DNA of 8,472 nucleotides from Desulfobacterales bacterium (GCA_029939875.1 JAOZSC010000088.1:1-8472); one strand, 5' to 3'. Shown: positions 1-6,242, counted from the stretch's first letter. Notes: generated by a model not told the origin, from the letters alone. A program made the numbers and translations.

Positions 1-78
1 CGAACCCACCCGGGACGGTTTTAGCGCCCCACACCGGATTTGAAGTCCGGGAGCCGCACCAGCCAGCTGCGCACTTCC
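1..78 (-). tRNA. selC: tRNA-Sec (anticodon UCA), 3' end cut off by the window
   Basis: This is the selenocysteine tRNA, which decodes UGA with SelA, SelB and a SECIS hairpin. Read on the minus strand it starts GGAAGTGC at 78 and follows the layout of bacterial selC. The D-stem is extended. The anticodon stem CCGGA/TCCGG encloses the loop CTTCAAA, with anticodon TCA at 43-41. The long variable arm is a 6-bp stem pairing 25-30 with 12-17, followed by the start of the T-arm, ending GGGTTCG at position 1. The rest of the T-loop, the T-stem 3' strand, the acceptor 3' strand and any CCA lie outside. The long variable arm could suggest tRNA-Ser or tRNA-Leu, but the TCA anticodon and strong similarity to E. 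coli selC settle the identity. It implies that the host makes selenoproteins; none is seen in this window. Confidence 0.95.
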
Positions 79-94
79 GTTTAGAGAAAGTCTA

Positions 95-122
95 ATCATA
101 TAGAGGATCTGTTTTTTGTCAA
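95..122 (-). promoter_or_regulatory. sigma-70 promoter of selC
   Basis: On the minus strand there is a perfect -35 box TTGACA (122-117), a 16-bp spacer and a near-perfect -10 box TATGAT (100-95). Transcription would start around 88, about 10 nt before the mature tRNA 5' end at 78, a normal distance for a tRNA leader. On the plus strand a -10-like TATAGA at 99-104 overlaps this promoter and could serve larC, but I see no matching -35 box for it. Confidence 0.8.
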
Positions 123-147
123 TATTTTTGTTTTAAAAGGAAATGTT

Positions 148-1392
148 ATGCAGGCTTATTTTGACTGTTTTTCGGGCATCAGCGGGGATATGAGCCTGGG
201 AGCCTTGATTGACCTGGGGGTTGCTCCGGACTGGCTGAAAGAGCGGCTGGGAACCATGATTCCGTTATCGGAGTTCGACATCACCGTCACCGGGGTTGAG
301 CGCAACGGAATCCGGGCCAGCCGGGTCAGCGTGCAAACCCGTGAAGGGAATACATCGCGAAATTACATTGACATCCAGGCCATGATTAAAAACAGCCCGC
401 TGCCCGAGGCCGTGAAATCCACTGGCCTGCAAATTTTTGAACGGCTGGCGGTAGCCGAAGCCCACATCCACAACTGCCCCGTCGACAGGGTGCATTTTCA
501 TGAAGTTGGCGGAATTGACGCCATTGTGGACATTGTCGGAACCGCTCTTTGCCTGGATTATCTGGGGATTAGTAAGGTCATCGCTTCCCGCATTCCCCTG
601 GGAAAAGGTTTTGTTGAATGCAGCCATGGGAAACTGCCCGTACCGGCCCCGGCCACCCTGGCCATCCTGGAAGGGGTCCCGGTTTACGGTACGGATATCC
701 CCTTCGAGTTGGTCACTCCCACAGGGGCGGCGATTGTTGCTACCCTGGCAAAAGGATTTGAGGCCGTGCCGGATATGACCATAACCGGGATCGGGTACGG
801 CGCAGGAATGCGGGATAATGAAGAACGGCCGAACCTTTTACGCATCATCACGGGCCGTGAGTCCAAAACGACAGCCGATTCGTCGGGCGTCGCGCAACAG
901 GATTGCATATCGGTTCTTGAGACCTGCATCGATGACATGAGTCCGGAAATTTCCGGGTACCTTGCGGAGCGACTTTTTGCTGACGGGGCCCTGGATGTCT
1001 GCTGGATGCCCGTATACATGAAAAAAAACAGGCCGGGCACCATGTTGCAGGTTCTGTGCCGTAATGATACCCGTGATGCCCTGATCGAGCGCATTTTCTC
1101 CGAAACCACCACACTGGGCATTCGCTACCACGACATGAACCGGTGTGTGCTGGAACGGGAGCCGTTTGAAGTCAACACCCGCTACGGCGTTGTGGCCGTA
1201 AAGCGGGTCAAAGACCCCGCAGGACATATCCGCCTGGTGCCCGAATACGAAAGCTGCCGGAAAATTGCCCTTAAACGCAACATCCCCCTGAGGGTCGTTT
1301 ATGAAACCATCTCAGCAGATGCAGATAGGAAGTTTCCAGGGGAAAGACCATTATTGGATGGAAGCCAATTAAGGCAAAGCATAATCACTTGA
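148..1392 (+). CDS. larC: LarC, nickel insertion protein for the nickel-pincer nucleotide cofactor
   Basis: LarC-family (former DUF111) proteins are CTP-dependent cyclometallases. They put nickel into pyridinium-3,5-bisthiocarboxylic acid mononucleotide, giving the cofactor of lactate racemase LarA and related enzymes; they act in the cytoplasm. The 414 residues match a full-length family member. Hallmarks visible are the N-terminal YFDCFSGISGDM (4-15), HFHEVGG (116-122), ETCIDDMSPE (258-267) and KKNRPGTML (292-300). In Lactiplantibacillus the gene is split into larC1 and larC2 by a programmed frameshift; here it is one continuous frame. The ATG at 148 has an AAGGA Shine-Dalgarno at 137-141, six bases upstream. 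The gene is divergent from selC and 36 bp upstream of pgpA. larB, larE and larA are not in the window, so the client enzyme is unknown. Confidence 0.93.
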   Translation: MQAYFDCFSGISGDMSLGALIDLGVAPDWLKERLGTMIPLSEFDITVTGVERNGIRASRVSVQTREGNTSRNYIDIQAMIKNSPLPEAVKSTGLQIFERLAVAEAHIHNCPVDRVHFHEVGGIDAIVDIVGTALCLDYLGISKVIASRIPLGKGFVECSHGKLPVPAPATLAILEGVPVYGTDIPFELVTPTGAAIVATLAKGFEAVPDMTITGIGYGAGMRDNEERPNLLRIITGRESKTTADSSGVAQQDCISVLETCIDDMSPEISGYLAERLFADGALDVCWMPVYMKKNRPGTMLQVLCRNDTRDALIERIFSETTTLGIRYHDMNRCVLEREPFEVNTRYGVVAVKRVKDPAGHIRLVPEYESCRKIALKRNIPLRVVYETISADADRKFPGERPLLDGSQLRQSIIT

Positions 1393-1393
1393 C

Positions 1394-1420
1394 TTGACAA
1401 AAAGGGCAACAGGTTATAGA
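1394..1420 (+). promoter_or_regulatory. possible sigma-70 promoter for pgpA, giving an almost leaderless mRNA
   Basis: A TTGACA box (1394-1399) just after the larC stop is followed by a 15-bp spacer and TATAGA (1415-1420). The spacer is two bases short of the optimum. Predicted initiation near 1427 is only about 2 nt before the pgpA ATG at 1429. No Shine-Dalgarno is evident before that ATG, which would fit a leaderless or near-leaderless message. The match could be chance. Confidence 0.35.
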
Positions 1421-1428
1421 CACGGGCC

Positions 1429-1899
1429 ATGATTTTCAAGGACAGGGCGGTGGTGTTTCTGGCCACGGGGTTTTATGCGGGCAAGCTGCCGTTTGCGCCG
1501 GGCACCTTTGGTTCGGTCATCGGGCTGGTGCTCGCATTTTTACTGGCAGGTCTCACCCTGCCGCTGGCACTTTTATGTATGCTGGCCATTGTTTTTTTTG
1601 CCGTCTGGATCGCCCAGCGCGCAGAGAAAATATTAAAACAAAAAGATCCGGGCTGCATCGTTATTGATGAAATCGTCGGGATGGCAATCACCCTGATGGA
1701 CTTGCCGTTTAATCTGAAAACGGTATTGCTCGGTTTTGCCCTTTTCAGAATTTTAGATATCTTAAAACCGCCACCCATCCGCACTGCGGAAAAACGGCTT
1801 ACGGGCGGAATCGGAGTGGTGGCCGACGATGTTATCGCCGGGATACTGGCCAACATACTGTTGAGAATTACCCTTATGGTTATGATGCAGTTCGGATGA
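1429..1899 (+). CDS. pgpA: Phosphatidylglycerophosphatase A
   Basis: PgpA dephosphorylates phosphatidylglycerophosphate to phosphatidylglycerol at the inner membrane. The 156-aa length and pattern fit the family. The N-terminal FYAGKLPFAPGTFGS (16-30) is the usual entry motif. DPGCIVIDE (73-81) supplies acidic metal-binding residues D73, D80 and E81. DILKPPPI (110-117) and GIGVVADD (127-134, with D133 and D134) complete the active-site signature. Hydrophobic segments lie around 31-55, 88-109 and 135-155. An in-frame stop at 1417 rules out a longer N-terminus, so ATG 1429 is chosen although it lacks a clear ribosome binding site. It lies 36 bp after larC and 41 bp before lepB. No fused thiamine-phosphate kinase or CinA domain is present. 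Confidence 0.93.
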   Translation: MIFKDRAVVFLATGFYAGKLPFAPGTFGSVIGLVLAFLLAGLTLPLALLCMLAIVFFAVWIAQRAEKILKQKDPGCIVIDEIVGMAITLMDLPFNLKTVLLGFALFRILDILKPPPIRTAEKRLTGGIGVVADDVIAGILANILLRITLMVMMQFG

Positions 1900-1940
1900 T
1901 CCGCACGATTTGATTTGCGAAATAGGGCCAAAGAAAGGTA

Positions 1941-2594
1941 TTGGAAAATTTGAAGCAGAAAAAATCGACTGAAAAAACAAACCCGGCTCCCCGAAAAGGG
2001 CTTTGGCGTGAAAATGTCGAAGCTATTCTGGTTGCCATTCTGATTGCGCTGTTTATTCGAACCTTTGTCGTGCAGGCGTTTAAGATACCGTCGGGTTCCA
2101 TGAAACAGACCCTGCTGGTCGGTGATCACATCCTGGTGAACAAATTTATTTACGGCATCAAAATCCCTTACTGGAAAAAAACCATTGTTCCCGTTAAAAG
2201 TCCCCGACGGGGGGATATTATCGTGTTTCAATATCCCATGGATCCCAAAAAAGATTTTATCAAGCGGGTGATCGGGGTGGGCGGCGATGTGGTGCAGTGC
2301 CGGGACAAACAGGTGTATATAAATAATAAACGGTTAAATCACGATCACGGGGTGCACACGGATCCGCACATCATTTCCGGCGCCATCCGCCAGCGCGACA
2401 ATTTCGGTCCCATTACCGTACCTGCAAACTCTCTTTTTGTAATGGGGGATAATCGGGACGAAAGCTACGATAGTCGATTCTGGGGGTTTGTCAACCTGAA
2501 GGCGGTCAGCGGTAAGGCTTTCATCATATACTGGTCCTGGGATAAAAATAAATTTGGTGTGCGCTGGAGCCGTCTGGGGCACATTTTGCAATAG
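1941..2594 (+). CDS. lepB: Signal peptidase I (TTG start)
   Basis: This Ser/Lys-dyad leader peptidase removes Sec and Tat signal peptides on the periplasmic side of the inner membrane. The protein has 217 residues. A Lys-rich cytoplasmic tail (1-25) is followed by one membrane anchor (about 26-44), then PSGSM (50-54) with the nucleophile S53. DFIKRVIG (105-112) holds the general base K108, and MGDNRDES (168-175) is the conserved box E. The first in-frame ATG is at 2100, inside the catalytic motif, so a TTG must be the start. TTG 1941 is used here, but its AAAGG (1934-1938) is only 2 nt away. TTG 1950 (spacing 11) is an alternative that would shorten the protein by three residues. Type IV prepilins are not its substrates; they need PilD, which is absent here. 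It is probably cotranscribed with pgpA. Confidence 0.95.
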   Translation: MENLKQKKSTEKTNPAPRKGLWRENVEAILVAILIALFIRTFVVQAFKIPSGSMKQTLLVGDHILVNKFIYGIKIPYWKKTIVPVKSPRRGDIIVFQYPMDPKKDFIKRVIGVGGDVVQCRDKQVYINNKRLNHDHGVHTDPHIISGAIRQRDNFGPITVPANSLFVMGDNRDESYDSRFWGFVNLKAVSGKAFIIYWSWDKNKFGVRWSRLGHILQ

Positions 2595-2626
2595 TGGCAC
2601 GGTTATTGAAGTCATTAATAATTGAG

Positions 2627-2651
2627 CCATTCCGGTCTCTGGCCGGAATGG
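2627..2651 (+). repeat. Perfect 9-bp inverted repeat between lepB and pyrC
   Basis: CCATTCCGG (2627-2635) pairs with CCGGAATGG (2643-2651) across a 7-nt loop. It starts 32 bp after the lepB stop and ends 11 bp before the pyrC Shine-Dalgarno. No T-tract follows on either strand, so it is not a classical intrinsic terminator. It could be an mRNA-processing or stabilising hairpin, an attenuator or a protein-binding dyad; the sequence does not decide. Confidence 0.6.
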
Positions 2652-2662
2652 TCGTTGACTGC

Positions 2663-2669
2663 GGGGAGG
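2663..2669 (+). promoter_or_regulatory. Strong Shine-Dalgarno of pyrC
   Basis: GGGGAGG lies seven bases before ATG 2677. This fixes the pyrC start at 2677 rather than at the second in-frame ATG at 2683. Confidence 0.8.
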
Positions 2670-2676
2670 CCGGTAA

Positions 2677-3984
2677 ATGCGAATGCGCATTATCGGGGGA
2701 ACTGTTGTTGATCCCGGCTATTATGAAGGCCTTGCCGACATTCTGGTAGAGGATGGTAAAATTGCCGGGATTGTTGAGAATACGCCTGATGCGATGCCTG
2801 GCAAAACGTCAAATACCCAACATGATGCCTTCCGGATAATTGACGCTTCCGGCAAAATTGTCACCCCCGGTTTGATCGACATGCATGTGCATTTGCGTGA
2901 ACCGGGCCATGAACACAAGGAAACCATTGCCAGTGGGTGCCGGGCAGCCGCGCGAGGCGGATTTACCGCCGTGTGTTGCATGCCCAACACCCAACCGGTC
3001 AATGATAGTACAGCGGTAACCGGATTTATCCTTTCCCAGGCCAAAAAGGCCAAACAGGTGCGGGTATATCCCGTGGGCGCCGTTAGCAAGGGGCTTGACG
3101 GAAAACAGCTTTGTGATTTCGGTGGGCTTAAACGGGCGGGGATCGTGGCGGTTTCCGATGACGGCCACCCGGTGACCAACAGCCTTTTGATGCGCCAGGC
3201 CCTGGAAAGTGCGGGTGCCCTCGGGTTGCCGGTCATTTCCCACAGCGAGGATCTTAGCCTGGCCGCCGGTGGGGTCATGAACGAGGGGGATGTATCTAAA
3301 AAATTGACCTATAGGGGTATTCCCAACGCCTGCGAAAGCATCATGGTGATGCGCGATATTGCCCTGTGCGAACTGACCGGCGCACCGCTTCACATTGCCC
3401 ACGTCAGCACAGTCGAATCGGTGCGCGCCCTGCGGGCTGCCAAGGCCCGGAGCGTAAATGTTACGGCTGAAACCGCACCGCACTATTTCATGCTGACCGA
3501 TGCAGTGGTGGAAAAATACGGTACCCATGCGAAAATGAGTCCCCCGTTGCGCAGTGGACGGGATCGGGAGGCAATTCGTGAGGCACTATCGGATGGCACA
3601 ATTGACGTTATTGCTACCGATCATGCCCCCCATTCTGACAAAGAAAAGGCCGTTGTGTTTGCCGATGCCGCCAACGGCATTATCGGCCTGGAAACATCGG
3701 TTTCACTGGGGTTGGCACTCGTGAAAGATGGGGTACTGTCGCTAAGCGGGCTGGTTGAAAAAATGTCCGCGCATCCCGCCCGGATTCTTGGACTCCAAAG
3801 CGGTTTGAGGCCTGGATACCCGGCGGACATCACCATTATTGATCCTGAACTGTCTTACGTGGTAAATGCCGCTGCCTTTGAGTCTCTCAGCCGCAATACC
3901 CCTTTTGATGGCTGGCAGTTGACGGGAAAGGCGGTGCTGACCATGATCGGCGGCCGGATCGTATACGAAGATGGGATAAGTTAG
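2677..3984 (+). CDS. pyrC: Dihydroorotase (type I, PyrC)
   Basis: This zinc amidohydrolase interconverts N-carbamoyl-aspartate and dihydroorotate, the third step of de novo pyrimidine synthesis, in the cytoplasm. The protein is 435 aa, typical of the roughly 420-430-aa class I enzymes. DMHVHLREPG (68-77) carries metal ligands H70 and H72 plus substrate residues R74 and E75. SDDGHPV (160-166) holds the bridging Asp used in this class instead of a carboxylated lysine. H189 is in ISHSED, H242 in HIAHVS, and ATDHAPH (313-319) holds catalytic D315. All expected active-site residues are present, arguing against an inactive paralogue that only scaffolds PyrB. No pyrB or carA is adjacent. The C-terminal stretch ends in the beta-sheet extension usual for amidohydrolases (about 385-435). 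Confidence 0.95.
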   Translation: MRMRIIGGTVVDPGYYEGLADILVEDGKIAGIVENTPDAMPGKTSNTQHDAFRIIDASGKIVTPGLIDMHVHLREPGHEHKETIASGCRAAARGGFTAVCCMPNTQPVNDSTAVTGFILSQAKKAKQVRVYPVGAVSKGLDGKQLCDFGGLKRAGIVAVSDDGHPVTNSLLMRQALESAGALGLPVISHSEDLSLAAGGVMNEGDVSKKLTYRGIPNACESIMVMRDIALCELTGAPLHIAHVSTVESVRALRAAKARSVNVTAETAPHYFMLTDAVVEKYGTHAKMSPPLRSGRDREAIREALSDGTIDVIATDHAPHSDKEKAVVFADAANGIIGLETSVSLGLALVKDGVLSLSGLVEKMSAHPARILGLQSGLRPGYPADITIIDPELSYVVNAAAFESLSRNTPFDGWQLTGKAVLTMIGGRIVYEDGIS

Positions 3985-4048
3985 TTCGACCTAAACGCTT
4001 CATCTCTGCTGCATGAATCTGGAACCAAAAAAAATCTGTAATTTCAAC

Positions 4049-4064
4049 CTAATAATAGTATTAG
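4049..4064. promoter_or_regulatory. Inverted repeat upstream of pilR, possible operator
   Basis: CTAATA-ATAG-TATTAG is a 6-bp dyad with a 4-bp centre, ending 19 bp before the pilR ATG in an A+T-rich 99-bp gap. It is well placed for a regulator to repress or autoregulate pilR. It is short and A+T-rich, so chance is a real alternative. I see no clean -35/-10 pair in this gap, nor a good Shine-Dalgarno before 4084. Confidence 0.3.
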
Positions 4065-4083
4065 CGAAACTTGGATTATTGCC

Positions 4084-5478
4084 ATGACAGAAAACAACTC
4101 CCACATCCTGGTGGTAGACGATGAACTGAGCATGCGCGAGCTGCTCGAATACATGTTGACCAAAGAAGGTTACCAGATCACCTGCGCCGGAACCGGCCGA
4201 CAGGCCATAGACTTGCTGGAAAAAGGGACATACGACCTGCTGTTGTGCGACATTAAACTGGGGGATATTTCCGGTCTCGACGTGTTGCGGGCTTCCATGA
4301 AAAACAACCCGGATACCGTGGTCATCCTGATTTCGGCTTTCGCCACCACGGAAACGGCTGTGGAGGCTATGAACGCAGGCGCCTACGACTATGTGCCCAA
4401 GCCTTTCGATAAAGATGAACTGATTCAAACCATCGCCAGGGCCCTGGACCTGAGAACCATCGAACATGAAAAACAGCAGCTGGATGACCAGTTGAAAGAG
4501 AATATGCATTTCGGGCAACTGGTGGGCAACAGCCCGGCCATGAGCCACATCTATAAAATGATTGAGCAAGTGGCCAGGACGCGGACCAATGTCCTGATTA
4601 CCGGAGAAAGCGGAACCGGCAAAGAACTGATCGCCCTTGCCATCCACCGGCAAAGCGACCGATGCGACCAGCCCTTTGTGGTCATCAACTGTGGCGGCAT
4701 CCCTGAGACATTGATGGAAAGCGAACTGTTCGGTCATAAAAAAGGATCTTTTACCGGTGCCACCAACGACAAAAAAGGGTTGTTTGAAATTGCCGACAAA
4801 GGCACCATTTTCCTGGATGAAATCGGGGAACTCAGCCTTCCAATACAGGTCAAGCTGCTACGGGCGGTTCAGGAAAAGGTATTCAAACCCGTGGGCGGCA
4901 ACAAAGACATCAGCGTGGATATCCGTATTGTTTCGGCTACGAATAAAAATTTGGAAAAAGAAGTGATTTCCGGAGGTTTTCGCGAAGACCTGTTTTATCG
5001 CCTGAATGTCATCGAGATCAAGGTACCGCCGCTACGGGAAAGAAAGGCCGATCTGCGATCTCTGGCCCAGCATTTCCTGGAAAAATATTCAAAGGAGATG
5101 GGCAAGGAGATTACCAAGTTTTCATCCTATGCCATCGACCTGTTAAGAAAATATGATTTTCCCGGCAACATTCGTGAGCTGGAAAACCTTCTGGAGCGTA
5201 GTGTGGCTCTTTCTACCACTAACATCATCCTGCCTGACAGCCTGGCATTGTCCCTGCACAAACGTCGTTGGATTGAAGGATTTCAGGACCGTCGGTTCGA
5301 TTTGGACGATGTATCCCGGGGAGTAGAGCTGGACGCCATCCTGGAAGACATCGAACGAGCCTATCTGAAAAAAGCCCTTGATTGCAGAAACGGAAACAAG
5401 AACAAGGCCGCCGAACTGCTGGGCATCAGTTTTCGCTCCCTGCGCTACCGCCTGGACAAACTGAATATTGACAAGTGA
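4084..5478 (+). CDS. pilR: PilR-type sigma-54-dependent response regulator
   Basis: This is an NtrC-family enhancer-binding protein of 464 aa. Receiver domain (about 7-118): acidic pocket D12 and D13, phosphoacceptor D56, S84 and K106. AAA+ domain (about 145-375): Walker A GESGTGKE (174-181), the sigma-54 contact loop GSFTGA (221-226, a Ser variant of GAFTGA), Walker B GTIFLDE (240-246), arginine-finger region FREDLFYR (299-306), then a [10 protein letters not shown] motif. C-terminal Fis-type helix-turn-helix (about 425-460) with [16 protein letters not shown] (442-457), whose FRS-RYRL ending is typical of PilR. The PilR call over a generic NtrC-like regulator rests on this ending and on pilA directly downstream with a perfect sigma-54 promoter. 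The usual partner kinase PilS is not adjacent: pyrC precedes it. A likely role is phosphorylation-dependent activation of pilA. Confidence 0.9.
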   Translation: MTENNSHILVVDDELSMRELLEYMLTKEGYQITCAGTGRQAIDLLEKGTYDLLLCDIKLGDISGLDVLRASMKNNPDTVVILISAFATTETAVEAMNAGAYDYVPKPFDKDELIQTIARALDLRTIEHEKQQLDDQLKENMHFGQLVGNSPAMSHIYKMIEQVARTRTNVLITGESGTGKELIALAIHRQSDRCDQPFVVINCGGIPETLMESELFGHKKGSFTGATNDKKGLFEIADKGTIFLDEIGELSLPIQVKLLRAVQEKVFKPVGGNKDISVDIRIVSATNKNLEKEVISGGFREDLFYRLNVIEIKVPPLRERKADLRSLAQHFLEKYSKEMGKEITKFSSYAIDLLRKYDFPGNIRELENLLERSVALSTTNIILPDSLALSLHKRRWIEGFQDRRFDLDDVSRGVELDAILEDIERAYLKKALDCRNGNKNKAAELLGISFRSLRYRLDKLNIDK

Positions 5479-5497
5479 GTGAGGCCTGGAGGGAAAA

Positions 5498-5512
5498 TGA
5501 CGTTTTTTGTCA
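5498..5512. promoter_or_regulatory. Candidate activator-binding dyad upstream of pilA
   Basis: TGAC (5498-5501), seven bases (gtttttt), then GTCA (5509-5512) form a small dyad about 155-168 bp upstream of the predicted pilA start, within the usual enhancer range for sigma-54 activators. The right arm includes a T-run followed by TGTC, loosely like the described Pseudomonas PilR sites (short tract then TGTC). Binding by this PilR is inference only. Confidence 0.3.
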
Positions 5513-5639
5513 AATAATGGGAAATATTTGTAATTCGACCGAACCTGTAAGTTTTTTCGGAAACCCTATCCGGATTCAGGCCGCGTAATTTTTCAATTAA
5601 TTCGAGAGGATAAGAATTTATCTTAAGAAAAATACTTTT

Positions 5640-5655
5640 TGGCACGTCAATTGCA
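5640..5655 (+). promoter_or_regulatory. Sigma-54 (-24/-12) promoter of pilA
   Basis: TGGCACG, four bases, then TTGCA is a complete match to the RpoN promoter consensus. The invariant GG (5641-5642) and GC (5653-5654) are exactly 10 bp apart. Transcription should start near 5666, leaving an untranslated leader of about 68 nt before pilA. The A+T-rich DNA just upstream (about 5589-5639) could allow bending, but no clear IHF consensus was found. With the sigma-54 activator gene immediately upstream, the regulatory logic is self-consistent. Confidence 0.92.
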
Positions 5656-5719
5656 ATAACCTAACTGCAAACAAACATTATTTACAACCAATTAACCATT
5701 AAGGCAATTCAATTTAAAC

Positions 5720-5726
5720 GGGGAGG
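5720..5726 (+). promoter_or_regulatory. Strong Shine-Dalgarno of pilA
   Basis: GGGGAGG sits seven bases before ATG 5734. It fits a highly expressed major pilin and fixes the start so that the leader peptide is 11 residues long. Confidence 0.8.
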
Positions 5727-5733
5727 TAATCGC

Positions 5734-6177
5734 ATGCTATGTAAATTAAAAAGCAATTCAAAAGGTTTTACATTAATAGAACTGATGATCGTCATCGCTA
5801 TTATCGGTATTTTGGCGGCCATCGCCATACCGAATTTTATCGCCTATCGTGACAAATCTTTCTGCAGCCGGGCAGAAACTGACGCCGGCAACGTGGCCGC
5901 TTCTATAGCGGATTATTTTGCGGTTCCGACTAAGACCGTCATTCCGCCGGCAGATAATCTTACCAGATATGTGACGTGGCAACCGGCTGGAAATGCAAAT
6001 CCCGGTATCGCGATGTCCGGAACAGCCCCCAACCAAAATACTGTTTCTCTTACTATCGGGACCGGGAATTCAAGCATTGAAATTAATGTAACAGATGGGT
6101 CTGGCAGGTGTCCCGCAGAATATCAGGATTCAAATAACATGTGGAACAACGGTATCTTCACGCGTATTATGGACTAA
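5734..6177 (+). CDS. pilA: Type IV prepilin (major pilin PilA)
   Basis: Prepilin of 147 aa. The 11-residue Lys-rich leader ends in KG|FTLIE: a PilD-type prepilin peptidase would cut after G11 and methylate F12, and mature Glu5 (E16) is present. The hydrophobic N-terminal helix (12-36) anchors and packs the filament. C44 and C126 are the only cysteines of the mature protein and could form the C-terminal disulfide loop. The head is rich in Ser, Thr, Asn and Gly, with Asn-X-Ser/Thr sites at N75, N112 and N118. It is longer than Geobacter PilA (61-aa mature) but similar through the first 50 residues. Its placement after PilR, with an RpoN promoter, a strong ribosome site and its own terminator, points to a major pilin rather than a minor pseudopilin, though a type II secretion pseudopilin cannot be fully excluded. 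Extracellular filament subunit. Confidence 0.92.
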   Translation: MLCKLKSNSKGFTLIELMIVIAIIGILAAIAIPNFIAYRDKSFCSRAETDAGNVAASIADYFAVPTKTVIPPADNLTRYVTWQPAGNANPGIAMSGTAPNQNTVSLTIGTGNSSIEINVTDGSGRCPAEYQDSNNMWNNGIFTRIMD

Positions 6178-6212
6178 TACCTGCACGAAGATGTTTTTAT
6201 CAGCAAGAACAA

Positions 6213-6242
6213 GGGGGAAAACCATGCGGTTTTCCCCTTTTT
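6213..6242 (+). terminator. Intrinsic terminator of pilA
   Basis: A perfect 10-bp stem, GGGGAAAACC (6214-6223) with GGTTTTCCCC (6228-6237), closes a 4-nt loop ATGC and runs into TTTTT (6238-6242). It lies 36 bp after the pilA stop. It should end the pilA message as a single-gene transcript and separate it from the glycosyltransferase gene. Confidence 0.92.

Noticed and set aside
1390..1419. UGA stop of larC as a selenocysteine codon, since selC is nearby
   Set aside because: Read-through would add only nine codons before TAG. LarC is already full length, and no SECIS-like hairpin was seen after the UGA. The pilR UGA (5476) gives a similarly trivial 12-codon extension.
1473..2231. Long minus-strand open frame (252 codons) across pgpA and lepB
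   Set aside because: It lies opposite two well-identified genes with complete catalytic motifs, and its translation shows no recognisable domain.
2809..3528. Minus-strand open frame (239 codons) opposite pyrC
   Set aside because: Overlaps a full-length dihydroorotase with all active-site residues; no independent coding signs.
4000..4737. Minus-strand open frame (245 codons) opposite the first half of pilR
   Set aside because: It mirrors the receiver and AAA+ coding sequence, has no family features, and its composition follows from the opposite strand.
5497..5588. Two tiny open frames (6 and 23 codons) in the pilR-pilA gap, the first preceded by GGAGG and joined to the second by an overlapping TAATG
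   Set aside because: The spacing is tight, the peptides are featureless, and the region lies upstream of the mapped-by-eye promoter. A leader-peptide role is possible, but nothing supports it.
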